Part shown: positions 7,163 through 15,193 of the stretch, piece by piece
Layout: each line of letters opens with the position of its first letter
Position numbering within the stretch: the stretch's first letter is position 1
Source of the DNA: Paenibacillus sp. JNUCC32
GTDB lineage: Bacteria; Bacillota; Bacilli; Paenibacillales; Paenibacillaceae
NCBI RefSeq assembly: GCF_014863545.1
Contig: NZ_CP062260.1
Coordinates: 3,038,001-3,102,000, forward strand
Length of the DNA: 64,000 bases
Direction of reading: 5' to 3'
The notes under the pieces: model-generated
Databases searched by the model: none
Told to the model about the DNA's origin: nothing
What the model saw: the letters and a program-made list of their open reading frames with translations, nothing else
Position numbers and translations under genes: made by a program

Positions 7163-7522
7163 TCACCCTTTCGATTTATCTCTAACTCCATCGCCTCTTC
7201 GGCGTTTAAGCACTCGTAATTCCAGCTCGTTCACTTTGCTTATATCGATCTGCTCTATGAACCTGGGCCATATCGGCACATATCGGTAACTGCTGAGTTC
7301 GCTCGAGCAATATACGTATGCAGCTGGCTTTTCCTTTTCACCTACTGGACAACCTAATTGAGTGCAACGTGTGTACGTCAGCAAAATGTCTGCAACCGGT
7401 TCAGGAGCGCTCACCCATTTACCTTCCCACACCCATTTGCCGTCGATTTCGACCTGTCGAGGTATGAGGCATGGCATTCTGGACGCTTGCGCCTGAGCTT
7501 TGTTCAGCCATAACCTACGCAT
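7163..7522 (-). CDS. Phage hypothetical protein (119 aa)
   Basis: ATG 7522 overlaps the stop of the replication gene (ATGCGTAG). The sequence includes the aromatic segment DGKWVWEGKWV, a Cys pair in TRCTQLGC and a strongly basic tail (LKRRRGDGVRDKSKG). No family is recognised. It is probably co-expressed with the replication protein. Confidence 0.6.
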   Translation of the reverse strand: MRRLWLNKAQAQASRMPCLIPRQVEIDGKWVWEGKWVSAPEPVADILLTYTRCTQLGCPVGEKEKPAAYVYCSSELSSYRYVPIWPRFIEQIDISKVNELELRVLKRRRGDGVRDKSKG

Positions 7523-8429
7523 CTGGTTTATCCGACATCTGACGAGCAAACTCCATCATCTCGGCCATTTGTTCATCAGTTATATGATTGTCAGGTGGCG
7601 GTTCGTTAGTCATGATTGGAATTGACGGTTTGCCTGATTTACTTTGGGAGCCTGTCCGTTTCTTTGGCTGCTCCTTCGTCCAAGGTTCATCAATCCCCTC
7701 AGCTTTCCAGTTCTTTAAAATGCCTTCTACGTAGGATATCTTTCGTTTACCGGCTACTACAGATCGCTTCATTGCCTCACATATCCAACGTTCACCGTAT
7801 GTAATCAACATGTCGTCGATCTGGTCTTTGATCACAGGACTAATGGTCCCGAAGCCTTCATTTTCAAACATTCTATAAGGATTCATTTCAAACTCAGGAC
7901 GACTACTACCGACTGGATTGATCGGGTTTGGTTCTGTTGGTTGTTGTTCGGTTTGGTATGGTTGGTTAGGTTCGGTTATGTTGTGTTGGTTGTGTTGGTT
8001 AGGTAGCCCCGTGACTCCTTCATTCGTCACGGTTGTGTCACGCGCGACGAATGCGTGACGGTCATCTGATTGTTTAGCCTTTTCCCGTGACTTTCGTTTC
8101 CGTTGAGTGTTTTGCTCTCGTTTTTCAATGAGTCGGCCAGCATAATTAAACCAGTCATGTATCAGAAGATGTCCGTTGTCCTGATCGATGAACCTTGCAT
8201 CTGTAAGCACGGAGAGCAATTGATCGGCATCACCCTCCCACTGCATGGCATCTGCGATATCATCAGGTTCAAACTTTGTTAAATCACCATCTGGGGCATA
8301 GTCCATGGCCCAATACCAAAGCAAATGAAGAAGTCCGACCATAGTAGGAATAGATACCTTAAGCTTACGAGCACATCTTTTGGTTTTAGGGTGTCCGGGT
8401 AAAGACTGGTGACTTTCTATCCACGCCAA
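7515..8429 (-). CDS. DnaD-type phage replication initiator / replisome organiser
   Basis: A 304-aa protein. The N-terminal winged-helix region (MAWIESHQSLPGHPKTKRCARKL is partly visible; then GLLHLLWYWAMDYAPDGDL) is typical of phage replisome organisers. The middle is a low-complexity Asn/Gln/Pro linker (about 140-180). The C-terminal part (about 195-245, ending YVEGILKNWKAEGI) is the DnaD helical domain that contacts DNA and recruits the helicase loader. The start is TTG 8429 with AAGGAGGT upstream; no ATG fits. Repeats resembling origin iterons lie inside and just upstream of the gene. Confidence 0.8.
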   Translation of the reverse strand: MAWIESHQSLPGHPKTKRCARKLKVSIPTMVGLLHLLWYWAMDYAPDGDLTKFEPDDIADAMQWEGDADQLLSVLTDARFIDQDNGHLLIHDWFNYAGRLIEKREQNTQRKRKSREKAKQSDDRHAFVARDTTVTNEGVTGLPNQHNQHNITEPNQPYQTEQQPTEPNPINPVGSSRPEFEMNPYRMFENEGFGTISPVIKDQIDDMLITYGERWICEAMKRSVVAGKRKISYVEGILKNWKAEGIDEPWTKEQPKKRTGSQSKSGKPSIPIMTNEPPPDNHITDEQMAEMMEFARQMSDKPDA

Positions 8430-8522
8430 AAACGTGACCTCCTTCCGTCTGCTGCTGCATGTATCTGTGACATGCTCTTGTTGTCACGGCTATGTCACGT
8501 GTGACGGATGCGTGACATAGCC
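8010..8522. repeat. CGTGAC/GTCACG repeat cluster, candidate phage replication origin
   Basis: The hexamer CGTGAC or its complement occurs at 8010, 8025 (as CGTCACG), 8037, 8054, 8086, 8433, 8483, 8494 and 8511, with near matches between. About 0.25 would be expected by chance in this span. One group lies inside the replication gene over the linker codons and one just upstream of it. Initiator-gene-internal or adjacent iterons are the usual origin layout of theta-replicating Firmicutes phages. Confidence 0.55.
8488..8522. repeat. 12-bp perfect inverted repeat in the candidate origin
   Basis: GGCTATGTCACG (8488-8499) and its exact complement CGTGACATAGCC (8511-8522) flank an 11-bp spacer that itself contains GTGACG. 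It could be an initiator or repressor site, or a hairpin in the leader of the replication gene. Confidence 0.75.
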
Positions 8523-8551
8523 TAGTAAATCCTGAATAATTTCACGACGAC

Positions 8552-8650
8552 TTGTTGAGCCATCTCAAATTTGGTATAATCGATGTACAAAATTTTTAAA
8601 AAGTTCCGACTTAGATCACGTTTCCCAGACGTGATCTTTGTTCTTTTTTG
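8552..8650 (+). ncRNA. Candidate small antisense RNA with its own promoter and terminator
   Basis: On the plus strand, against all surrounding genes, TTGTTG (8552-8557) is followed after 17 bp by an extended -10 TGGTATAAT (TATAAT 8575-8580). About 30 bp later a hairpin AGATCACG/CGTGATCT (8613-8637) is followed by TTTGTTCTTTTTT. The predicted RNA is about 60 nt. It overlaps the 3' end of the 80-aa gene at 8611 and lies beside the repeat cluster. Nothing shows that it is expressed. Confidence 0.45.
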
Positions 8651-8853
8651 GGTATTCTATTGCATGGCTCCGGTTCTTCCGCCGGATCAATGCGCAACAA
8701 AGTCCCTTTTAGTGACCTGATTCTTTGATCCAATGAAATCATTAATTTAAGATCTTTAGCGGCTTCCGCCTCCATAAATTCGCGGTATAGAGAGTTGAGT
8801 TCTTTCCTGATCGAGCGGCGTTTCTTGTCCCTACTAGAAAATACATCCTTCAA
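8611..8853 (-). CDS. Phage hypothetical protein, coiled-coil (80 aa)
   Basis: The start is TTG 8853, overlapping the previous stop (TTGA) with AAAGGAGG upstream. The N-terminus is very basic (SSRDKKRRSIRKELNSLYRE) and is followed by a heptad-like helix. No known family is recognised. It is the last gene before the candidate origin. Confidence 0.55.
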   Translation of the reverse strand: MKDVFSSRDKKRRSIRKELNSLYREFMEAEAAKDLKLMISLDQRIRSLKGTLLRIDPAEEPEPCNRIPKKEQRSRLGNVI

Positions 8854-9038
8854 GATTCTGCCTCCTTTCTCCGTAACTCTGCTTCCAACCTGGCGGCCTC
8901 ATTGCTCATCAGGTCAAAGCCAGCATCATTCAACAAATGTCCATGAATTAATAACTTACGGATTTCATTCAGCCTAGAAGTTGCAGCACATCGTTGTTCT
9001 AAACGCTCAGGAGACAATTTATTTGCCCCCTTGCTCAT
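8850..9038 (-). CDS. Phage hypothetical protein (62 aa)
   Basis: ATG 9038 (MSKGANKLSPERLEQ) is chosen over an in-frame ATG further upstream, which would overlap the preceding gene by 77 bp. The ribosome site is weak, so coupling to the preceding gene (20-bp overlap) is likely. The product is a helical charged protein of unknown role. Confidence 0.5.
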   Translation of the reverse strand: MSKGANKLSPERLEQRCAATSRLNEIRKLLIHGHLLNDAGFDLMSNEAARLEAELRRKEAES

Positions 9039-9297
9039 AAAGCCAATGTTGTAAAAACTCTCTCGTTTCACGAACTGGAAAATACCACTTTCCACCGATT
9101 TTCACCTTAGGGAACCGCTTATCATTAAAAAAGTTATCCTGAATGGTATTCCAGCTCATGCATGTCCGTTTTTTTAATTCTGAGGAATCCCAAAAGACAT
9201 ATTCGGCATCAATTTCTTTAATTAACTCCGTTATACGTTCTCTGCATAGCTTCTTTACCTCCGATTCATCTATATTGATTTCGAGTAATCCGTTCAT
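9019..9297 (-). CDS. DUF771-like helix-turn-helix phage protein (92 aa)
   Basis: The second half, SSELKKRTCMSWNTIQDNFFN followed by FPKVKIGGKWYFPVRETREFL, has the excisionase-like winged-helix pattern of DUF771 phage proteins. It lies one base after the small XRE gene at the head of the leftward operon. A role as excisionase or early regulator is plausible. Confidence 0.65.
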   Translation of the reverse strand: MNGLLEINIDESEVKKLCRERITELIKEIDAEYVFWDSSELKKRTCMSWNTIQDNFFNDKRFPKVKIGGKWYFPVRETREFLQHWLYEQGGK

Positions 9298-9298
9298 T

Positions 9299-9508
9299 TC
9301 AATTCCTCTCCTTTATCTTGGGTAACACTCTGAACTCCAGATCCAGAGCGTCACAAATTTTATTTAGTGTTGTTTCATTCCATCTTCTGCTGCCATTGAG
9401 CAAGTTGTGCATATACTGTGGCGAACAACCTATTAAATGAGCCAGCTCTGATGGATTAAGCCCTTTACTATCGATAATCGGTTTTACTTGTTCTGAAATA
9501 CTCATCAT
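9299..9508 (-). CDS. Small XRE-family regulator, Cro-like (69 aa)
   Basis: The protein is one helix-turn-helix: LNPSELAHLIGCSPQYMHNLLNGSRRW. AAGGAGGTGAT precedes the ATG. It is transcribed away from the larger repressor at 9737 across an operator-rich 228-bp gap, the position of Cro in a lysogeny switch. Confidence 0.8.
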   Translation of the reverse strand: MMSISEQVKPIIDSKGLNPSELAHLIGCSPQYMHNLLNGSRRWNETTLNKICDALDLEFRVLPKIKERN

Positions 9509-9530
9509 TAATCACCTCCTTGTTTAAATA

Positions 9531-9694
9531 TTAATCTAATAGATTAATATAATCAAACGAAAAATTAATCAAATAGATGCATTTTCAAGCATTTTCCTTT
9601 ATTAATCCTATTGTTTAATTTATTTGCTCATTTTTTCGTCCATTTGCTCCATTTTTAATCTATTTGATGTTTGTTTATTAATCTATTTGTTGAT
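9531..9694. promoter_or_regulatory. Lysogeny switch: five TTAATC operator sites
   Basis: Related sites start at 9531 (TTAATCTAATAGATTAA, a perfect 17-bp palindrome), 9565 (TTAATCAAATAGAT), 9602 (TTAATCCTATTGTTTAA), 9655 (TTAATCTATTTGATG) and 9678 (TTAATCTATTTGTTG). They lie between the divergent regulators. A TATAAT (9699-9704) adjoins the last site in front of the rightward repressor gene. Both XRE proteins are candidate binders. Confidence 0.7.
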
Positions 9695-9736
9695 AATATA
9701 TAATCATCAATTAGTTTAAAGGGGTTTTGGAAAATC

Positions 9737-10189
9737 ATGCCTGGTTATCCCAATAGAATAAGAGAGCTAAGAAAACTCAAGGATATTAGCGGTGTGGATG
9801 TTGCCGAATATCTTGGAATTACTCCACAATACTTATACAACCTAGAAAAAGGAACACGATCTTTGAGTACAGAAATAGCATCTAAGTTAGCTGAATACTT
9901 CAATGTATCAGTTGATTATCTTTTAGGTCGATCAGTTGAGAAATCGTCAGAATCAAACCCATTAGAAATTCCAGAATGGGCTTCTGCAAAAGACATAGCT
10001 GACTTCAAAAAAATGCTTGAGGATGATAAACCTGTCATGTTTGATGGGGTTCCCATTGAGGGCGAAAAACGTCAACGAGTGTTGGATGTTTTAACGGGGC
10101 TGTTTTGGGAGGCAAAAGAATTAAACAAAGAAACTTACGGTAGAAAGAACAACAAAACTAAAGACACCTCAAACGACAACAAAGAGTAG
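9737..10189 (+). CDS. XRE-family phage repressor, CI-like (150 aa)
   Basis: The N-terminal helix-turn-helix spans residues 7-65 (ELRKLKDISGVDVAEYLGITPQYLYNLEKG is only partly quoted; key element DVAEYLGITPQYLYNLEKG). The C-terminal part is acidic and helical with no LexA-like Ser/Lys protease residues, so inactivation is not by self-cleavage. The following ImmA/IrrE gene, 10 bp downstream, is the likely anti-repressor protease, as for ImmR/ImmA in ICEBs1. Confidence 0.85.
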   Translation: MPGYPNRIRELRKLKDISGVDVAEYLGITPQYLYNLEKGTRSLSTEIASKLAEYFNVSVDYLLGRSVEKSSESNPLEIPEWASAKDIADFKKMLEDDKPVMFDGVPIEGEKRQRVLDVLTGLFWEAKELNKETYGRKNNKTKDTSNDNKE

Positions 10190-10199
10190 GTGGTTCAGT

Positions 10200-10610
10200 T
10201 TGGATACTACTATTCATAAACTTGTACGAAAGTTTAAGACAAATGACCCCTTCGAGATTGCCAAAGGATTGAATATTCTGATTCGATATGCAGAGTTTGA
10301 TGAAGGTACACGAGGACTATACTACCGAAAGCTAAGGCGAAGGTTTATCGTAATTCACAACGGTTTAGACGAGCAATGGCAAAAGGTAGTTTGTGCTCAT
10401 GAACTCGGGCACGATAGGTTACACCCAGGCATAAGCCGTTTCTGGCTTGATGAGCACACCTTTTTTAACGCCGGAAAATTTGAAAAACAAGCTAATGTTT
10501 TTGCACTGAAACTCCTTACCTATTCGACTAACCAAAACGAAGATGAATCCTTAGAAAATTATCTTCTTCGTTGTGGTATTCCAAAAGAACTTCATAACCT
10601 CTATTCATAA
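10200..10610 (+). CDS. ImmA/IrrE-family metallopeptidase
   Basis: A 136-aa protein with the zinc motif HELGH (His67, Glu68, His71) and a downstream metal-ligand helix near FEKQANVFALKLL. The start is a TTG at 10200 with AGGTGG upstream. Family members cleave the partner XRE repressor after DNA damage or cell signalling and so induce the element. The tandem position after the repressor supports that role. Confidence 0.85.
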   Translation: MDTTIHKLVRKFKTNDPFEIAKGLNILIRYAEFDEGTRGLYYRKLRRRFIVIHNGLDEQWQKVVCAHELGHDRLHPGISRFWLDEHTFFNAGKFEKQANVFALKLLTYSTNQNEDESLENYLLRCGIPKELHNLYS

Positions 10611-10685
10611 CCTTGCGCTTTCACCGCTGCAAGGCGGTTTAACATACATATTAAGGGGAACTGGCGTTCCTATGGAGGGAATTGA

Positions 10686-11840
10686 ATGGCAAATTTCAAG
10701 AAACACAGTACAGGCTGGGAATACCGAGTGAAATATAAAGATCCCTTCACTCAGAAATTCAGAGAAAAATCACAAAGAGGTTTCCTCACAAAAAAAGAAG
10801 CGCAGTTGGCTGCTGCTGATTTTGAGAAGAAAATCAATGAAGGTTTTGAACAGACCGATGATATTGAATTATCTACTTTTCTCCAAAATTGGCTTAAAGA
10901 ATACAAGGAGGGGACTATTAGGAAAAACACGTTGATTTTGCATCAGAATAACATTGATAATCACATCGTTCCATATTTCAAACAAATTAGAATTAAAGAC
11001 ATCAAACCAATTATGTATCAGAAATTTCTAAACTCCTTAACAGAAAGCAACTACAGTAAAAGAACTGTTGAATTGGTTCATGCCACAATGCATAATGCTA
11101 TGGAAAAGGCTGTTACTCTTTGCAAAATCGAAAAAAATCCTTGTAATGGAGTAACCATCAAAGGACATAAAAAGGAACAATCTGTACAATTCATTGAATC
11201 TTGTGATATTCCCAAATTTCTACAATCTGCTCATCAGTATGGGTACATCTATTGGATTTTCTTTAAAGTGCTTATTGAGACTGGAATGCGAAAAGGTGAA
11301 GCAGCAGCGTTGCAATGGACAGACATTGATTTCAAGAATCAAACTATTAATATTAGTAAAACCCTTGATTTTAGTGCTAAAGAAAATGAGAGCCTATTCG
11401 GGGATACAAAAACTTTTAATTCAAAAAGAACAATACGAATGAGCAAGTCACTTGTAAACGATCTGAAGTATCATCTGAATTATCAAAATCAAAACAAGCT
11501 AGCACTAAATAATGTTTACAGACACGATCTCAACCTAGTTCTTTGTAAAGATGATGGAAAATTCATTCCTAAGTCTTCACTCTTTAATTCATTCTCAAGA
11601 ATCCTAAAGCGCGCAGGCATACCCAGCATGCCAATACACGGTCTTAGACATACACATGCTGTACTAATGCTTGAATCTGGAGTTGATATGAAATATGTCC
11701 AGGAACGTTTAGGTCACGGAAGTATACAAATAACCTCTGATATTTACGCTCACATCTCCAAAAAAATCGAAACAGACAACATGGAGAAATACGAGAAGAA
11801 TAATAATTTCGGGGGCATTTCGGGGGTGAAACAAGAATAG
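10686..11840 (+). CDS. Tyrosine-type site-specific integrase
   Basis: A 384-aa full-length integrase. It has an N-terminal AP2-like arm-binding region (WEYRVKYKDPFTQKFREKS), a SAM-like core-binding domain (about 62-150) and a catalytic domain with Arg202 (ETGMRKGE), Lys242 (GDTKT), His318-x-x-Arg321 (HGLRHTH), His344 (LGHGS) and Tyr354 (IYAHIS). All key residues are present. The gene ends at the element border facing glnA, the usual attP-proximal position. A duplicated TTTCGGGGG lies in its last codons. Confidence 0.92.
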   Translation: MANFKKHSTGWEYRVKYKDPFTQKFREKSQRGFLTKKEAQLAAADFEKKINEGFEQTDDIELSTFLQNWLKEYKEGTIRKNTLILHQNNIDNHIVPYFKQIRIKDIKPIMYQKFLNSLTESNYSKRTVELVHATMHNAMEKAVTLCKIEKNPCNGVTIKGHKKEQSVQFIESCDIPKFLQSAHQYGYIYWIFFKVLIETGMRKGEAAALQWTDIDFKNQTINISKTLDFSAKENESLFGDTKTFNSKRTIRMSKSLVNDLKYHLNYQNQNKLALNNVYRHDLNLVLCKDDGKFIPKSSLFNSFSRILKRAGIPSMPIHGLRHTHAVLMLESGVDMKYVQERLGHGSIQITSDIYAHISKKIETDNMEKYEKNNNFGGISGVKQE

Positions 11841-11865
11841 CTATCATTCCACACCACCTGCCCCC

Positions 11866-11901
11866 AAAAACAAAAAACCCTCACGCCTTACGGCGCAAGG
11901 G
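11866..11901 (-). terminator. glnA terminator at the element border
   Basis: CCCTTGCGCC and GGCGTGAGGG (minus strand, two wobble pairs, GTAA loop; 11878-11901) are followed by TTTTTTGTTTTT. It ends the glnRA transcript and lies just beside the inferred integration site. Confidence 0.75.
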
Positions 11902-11910
11902 ATTCCTCTA

Positions 11911-13239
11911 TTAATACATTGTAATGTACTGATCGCGTTCCCATTGGTGAACTTGCGTTCTGTACATATCCCATTCGATCTCTTTCAGCTCGTAGAAGTG
12001 AGCCAGCGCATGGTCACCGAGTGCATCGGAAATGACTTCGCTGCGGATCAATTCGTTGAGCGCTTCCTTCAGGTTTGCCGGCAAGCTTGGGATGCCTTCC
12101 TCGATGCGCTCTTCTTCCGTCATCACGTAGATGTTGCGGTCGATCGGTGCCGGAAGCGACAGCTCACGCTTAACGCCGTCCAAGCCAGCTTTCAGCATGA
12201 CAGCCAGAGCCAGATACGGATTCGCAGCCGGATCCGGGTTACGCACTTCGATGCGCGTGCTCAGACCGCGGGATGCTGGAATACGAATCATCGGGCTGCG
12301 GTTACTTGCAGACCATGCCACGTAGCAAGGTGCTTCGTAACCAGGCACGAGACGCTTGTACGAGTTCACCGTCGGGTTCGTGATCGCAGCAAACGCGCGT
12401 GCATGCTTAAGAATACCCGCCATATAGTTCCGAGCCGTTACGCTCAGGCCAAGCTCGTCGCTCTCATCAACGAACGCGTTCTCGCCGCCTTTGAAGAGCG
12501 ATTGGTTGCAGTGCATGCCGGAGCCGTTTACGCCGAATAGCGGTTTTGGCATAAACGTTGCAATCAGCCCATGCTGACGAGCGATCGTCTTAACAACCAA
12601 TTTAAAGGTTTGAATCTGGTCAGCCGCTTTGATCGCATCTGCGTACTTGAAGTCGATTTCGTGCTGGCCAGGCGCAACCTCATGGTGAGAAGCTTCGATT
12701 TCGAAGCCCATCTCTTCCAGCGTCAGCACGATGTCACGGCGGCAGTTCTCGCCGAGATCCGTAGGCGCCAGGTCAAAGTATCCGCCTTGGTCATTCAGCT
12801 CCATCGTCGGATTGCCTTTTTCGTCGGTTTTGAACAGGAAGAATTCCGGCTCCGGACCGACATTCATGGAAGTGAAGCCCATCTCTTCGGCTTCCTTCAG
12901 TGCTCTCTTCAGAATGCCGCGCGGATCTCCCGCAAACGGGGTGCCGTCCGGCATGTAAACATCACAGATCAGACGTGCGACGCGATCCTCGGATACCCAA
13001 GGGAAGATCATGAAGGTATCCAGATCCGGGTACAGGTACATATCGGATTCCTCGATACGCACATACCCTTCGATGGAAGAACCGTCAAACATCATTTTAT
13101 TATCAAGCGCTTTAGGCAGCTGGCTTACCGGAATTTCAACGTTTTTGATCGTTCCCAGCAAATCTGTAAATTGCAAGCGGATAAATCGAACATTTTCTTC
13201 TTTGGCGATGCGTAGAATGTCCTCTCTGGTATAACTCAC
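11911..13239 (-). CDS. glnA: Glutamine synthetase, type I
   Basis: A 442-aa enzyme that makes glutamine from glutamate, ammonia and ATP in the cytoplasm. It has the family signatures [20 protein letters not shown] near the N-terminus, [12 protein letters not shown] (ATP-binding), NRSPMIRIP and [11 protein letters not shown]. The length is that of the Bacillus GS-I-alpha type, which lacks the adenylylation insert and is feedback-inhibited. It lies downstream of glnR in the classic glnRA operon. In this type the feedback-inhibited enzyme activates GlnR. Confidence 0.98.
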   Translation of the reverse strand: MSYTREDILRIAKEENVRFIRLQFTDLLGTIKNVEIPVSQLPKALDNKMMFDGSSIEGYVRIEESDMYLYPDLDTFMIFPWVSEDRVARLICDVYMPDGTPFAGDPRGILKRALKEAEEMGFTSMNVGPEPEFFLFKTDEKGNPTMELNDQGGYFDLAPTDLGENCRRDIVLTLEEMGFEIEASHHEVAPGQHEIDFKYADAIKAADQIQTFKLVVKTIARQHGLIATFMPKPLFGVNGSGMHCNQSLFKGGENAFVDESDELGLSVTARNYMAGILKHARAFAAITNPTVNSYKRLVPGYEAPCYVAWSASNRSPMIRIPASRGLSTRIEVRNPDPAANPYLALAVMLKAGLDGVKRELSLPAPIDRNIYVMTEEERIEEGIPSLPANLKEALNELIRSEVISDALGDHALAHFYELKEIEWDMYRTQVHQWERDQYITMY

Positions 13240-13300
13240 TTTATCCTCTCCTTTTTAAATAAAAAACTAGGCTCCATGAAGAATGACAGCATGGCAATCC

Positions 13301-13711
13301 TTATTTATTAAAAAACCGGGATAATTCCCCTTGAATCAATGAAACCTGACCCGGTCTTTTAGCGGTAATCAATTCCTGCTTCAGCAACCGGCGCAGCTGC
13401 GACTCCGACATCTCACGGCGTCTGTTCTCCGTATCCGGCGTAATGACGGTAGCCTCTTCAGACTCTTTCGTGACCGGGTTCATGACTTGCTTAATGCCGG
13501 CAATGTTCACGCCTTTTTCAATCAAAGCCTTAATCTCTAGCAGTCGCTCCACATCATTGAAGGAAAACAGGCGTTGGTTGCCCGACGTACGGGCTGGGAC
13601 AATTAAATTATGCTGCTCATAATAGCGAATTTGTCTGGCAGATAGATCCGTAAGCTTCATAACAATGCCTATCGGAAATAACGCCATATTCCTCCGAATC
13701 TCATCACCCAT
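13301..13711 (-). CDS. glnR: MerR-family nitrogen regulator GlnR
   Basis: A 136-aa protein. The N-terminal MerR winged helix (IGIVMKLTDLSARQIRYYEQ) is followed by a dimerisation helix and a C-terminal tail (RPGQVSLIQGELSRFFNK) that in GlnR proteins senses glutamine-bound GlnA. It lies upstream of glnA. A perfect GlnR box lies upstream of its promoter, so the operon is autorepressed. Confidence 0.96.
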   Translation of the reverse strand: MGDEIRRNMALFPIGIVMKLTDLSARQIRYYEQHNLIVPARTSGNQRLFSFNDVERLLEIKALIEKGVNIAGIKQVMNPVTKESEEATVITPDTENRRREMSESQLRRLLKQELITAKRPGQVSLIQGELSRFFNK

Positions 13712-13746
13712 ATCTCATCAACCTTCCAAGTGGTTATTCTGATCCT

Positions 13747-13775
13747 ATTGTACATTTCCTGATCAGCCACGTCAA
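13747..13775 (-). promoter_or_regulatory. glnRA promoter
   Basis: On the minus strand TTGACG (13770-13775), 17-bp spacer, TACAAT (13747-13752), about 36 bp before the glnR start. Confidence 0.75.
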
Positions 13776-13780
13776 CCGCA

Positions 13781-13797
13781 TGTAAGGATAACTTACA
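13781..13797 (-). promoter_or_regulatory. GlnR operator
   Basis: TGTAAGGATAACTTACA fits TGTNA-N7-TNACA exactly. It lies immediately upstream of the glnRA -35 box and overlaps the last codon of ynbB. Confidence 0.85.
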
Positions 13798-15046
13798 ATA
13801 GTTTACGATCTTTCATGCTTTGGAGTGCCATAAGTACCCCATATTTAACATGAGAATAAGTCAAACCACCCTGCATGTAGCCGATATAGGGTGAACGGAT
13901 AGGCGCATCCGCGGACAATTCCAGGCTTCCTCCCTGAATGAACGTGCCTGCCGCCATGATCACCGGATGCTCATATCCCGGCATATCCCAAGGTTCGGGA
14001 ACCACATGGCTGTCCACGGCAGCGGCCCGTTGAATCCCTTGTACAAAAGCGATCAGATGTTCCGCTCCGCTAAAAGATACCGCCTGGATCAAATCGGTAC
14101 GCTCATCCTGCCAGCCCGGCTTGGTCGTAAATCCCACGGCTTCAAACATCGCAGCAGCATAGACGCTTCCCTTAATGGCTTGCCCGACGGTGGAAGGTGC
14201 CAGGAATAAGCCCTGATAGATTCCTCGGGTTGTTCCCAGCATTGCCCCTACTTCACGTCCGATTCCGGGTGCAGTCAACCGATACGCCGCCTGCTCGACA
14301 TAGGCTGCTTTGCCGCATATGTAGCCGCCGGTTTCGGCAATGCCGCCGCCAGGATTTTTGATTAGGGAACCCGCCATCAGATCAACGCCGACCTCCGTCG
14401 GTTCCAGACGCTCCGTAAACTCACCGTAGCAGTTATCCACAAACACGATTACATCCTCGCGAATGGACCGTATACGGCTTACCATCTCGCCAATCTGGGC
14501 AACGGTAAACGAAGACCGCCAATCATATCCCCGGGAACGCTGGATACCGATAACTTTCGTTGAAGGCGCGATGGCACTCTCAACCCGCTCCCAATCAATG
14601 TCCCCTTGTTCTGTCAGGGCCACCTCACGATAGCCGATACCGAAATCGCGCAGCGATCCGGTGCCGTCCCCGGGCTCGCCAATGACTTTATGCAGCGTGT
14701 CGTAGGGACGCCCTGTAATATACAGCAGCTCATCTCCCGGTCGTAATACACCAAACAAAGCCGTCGAGATCGTATGGGTTCCCGAAGCAAAATGGGGCCG
14801 GACCAAGGCTGATTCGGCTCTGAATACGTCAGCGTAAACTTCATCCAGCACTTCACGGCCACGATCATTATAGGCATAGCCGGTGGAACCCGCAAAATGG
14901 AAATCACTCACCTGAAATTTCTGGAAAGCATCAATGACCTTCCACTGATTAAAATCAACAATGGTGTCAATCTCCCGTATACGCCGACTGATTTTGGACT
15001 CAATCTCACTGCTCAATTCAAGTATATCTTGCGAAAATCTTGCCAT
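13793..15046 (-). CDS. ynbB: PLP-dependent lyase, aluminium-resistance/YnbB family
   Basis: A 417-aa fold-type I PLP enzyme of the methionine gamma-lyase/cystathionine beta-lyase-like YnbB family. The segment GSLIKNPGGGIAETGGYICG carries the PLP lysine. FASGTHTISTALFGVLRPGD is the typical substrate-loop region. ATG 15046 has GGAGAG upstream; an earlier ATG adds a basic extension without a ribosome site. In Bacillus the gene lies between hflX and glnR, as here. The physiological substrate is not established. Confidence 0.9.
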   Translation of the reverse strand: MARFSQDILELSSEIESKISRRIREIDTIVDFNQWKVIDAFQKFQVSDFHFAGSTGYAYNDRGREVLDEVYADVFRAESALVRPHFASGTHTISTALFGVLRPGDELLYITGRPYDTLHKVIGEPGDGTGSLRDFGIGYREVALTEQGDIDWERVESAIAPSTKVIGIQRSRGYDWRSSFTVAQIGEMVSRIRSIREDVIVFVDNCYGEFTERLEPTEVGVDLMAGSLIKNPGGGIAETGGYICGKAAYVEQAAYRLTAPGIGREVGAMLGTTRGIYQGLFLAPSTVGQAIKGSVYAAAMFEAVGFTTKPGWQDERTDLIQAVSFSGAEHLIAFVQGIQRAAAVDSHVVPEPWDMPGYEHPVIMAAGTFIQGGSLELSADAPIRSPYIGYMQGGLTYSHVKYGVLMALQSMKDRKLL

Positions 15047-15144
15047 GACAAACTGCTCTCTCCTCTTATACACATGATGTCTCACATCTTAACACATATT
15101 TTTGTTACATAGAACTCATCAACGTTTCAAAACCGCCCCGAACA

Positions 15145-15178
15145 CGCAATATAAGCCCCTGAACAGGGGCTTATGCGC
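15145..15178 (-). terminator. Strong hairpin between hflX and ynbB
   Basis: TAAGCCCCT-gaac-AGGGGCTTA (15152-15173) extends to outer CGCA/TGCG arms. There is no clear T-run on the minus strand, so it may be a weak terminator or an mRNA-stabilising hairpin. Confidence 0.45.
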
Positions 15179-15193
15179 ATTTACTACCTATGC

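Larger units (their letters stand above)
1..11870. mobile_element. Prophage or phage-like integrative element, right-hand part (left part outside the window)
   Basis: The block holds two tyrosine recombinases, a divergent repressor/early-operon switch, an ImmA/IrrE protease, a DnaD-type replication protein, PcfJ/PcfK-like proteins, a DUF3102 protein and an ArpU-type late regulator. Small overlapping genes with phage-like spacing connect them. It is visibly more AT-rich than the glnA side. The right border is inferred between the integrase stop (11840) and the glnA terminator (about 11866-11901). No structural or packaging genes are present; in prophages of this layout they follow the short recombinase and would lie left of position 1. 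The attachment core was not identified because the other end is not in the window. Confidence 0.85.

Noticed and set aside
11944-13215. Long plus-strand open frames opposite glnA
   Set aside because: They are antisense shadows of a highly conserved gene, with no ribosome sites or recognisable products. The same applies to frames opposite mutS, the PBP gene and the sulfatase pair.
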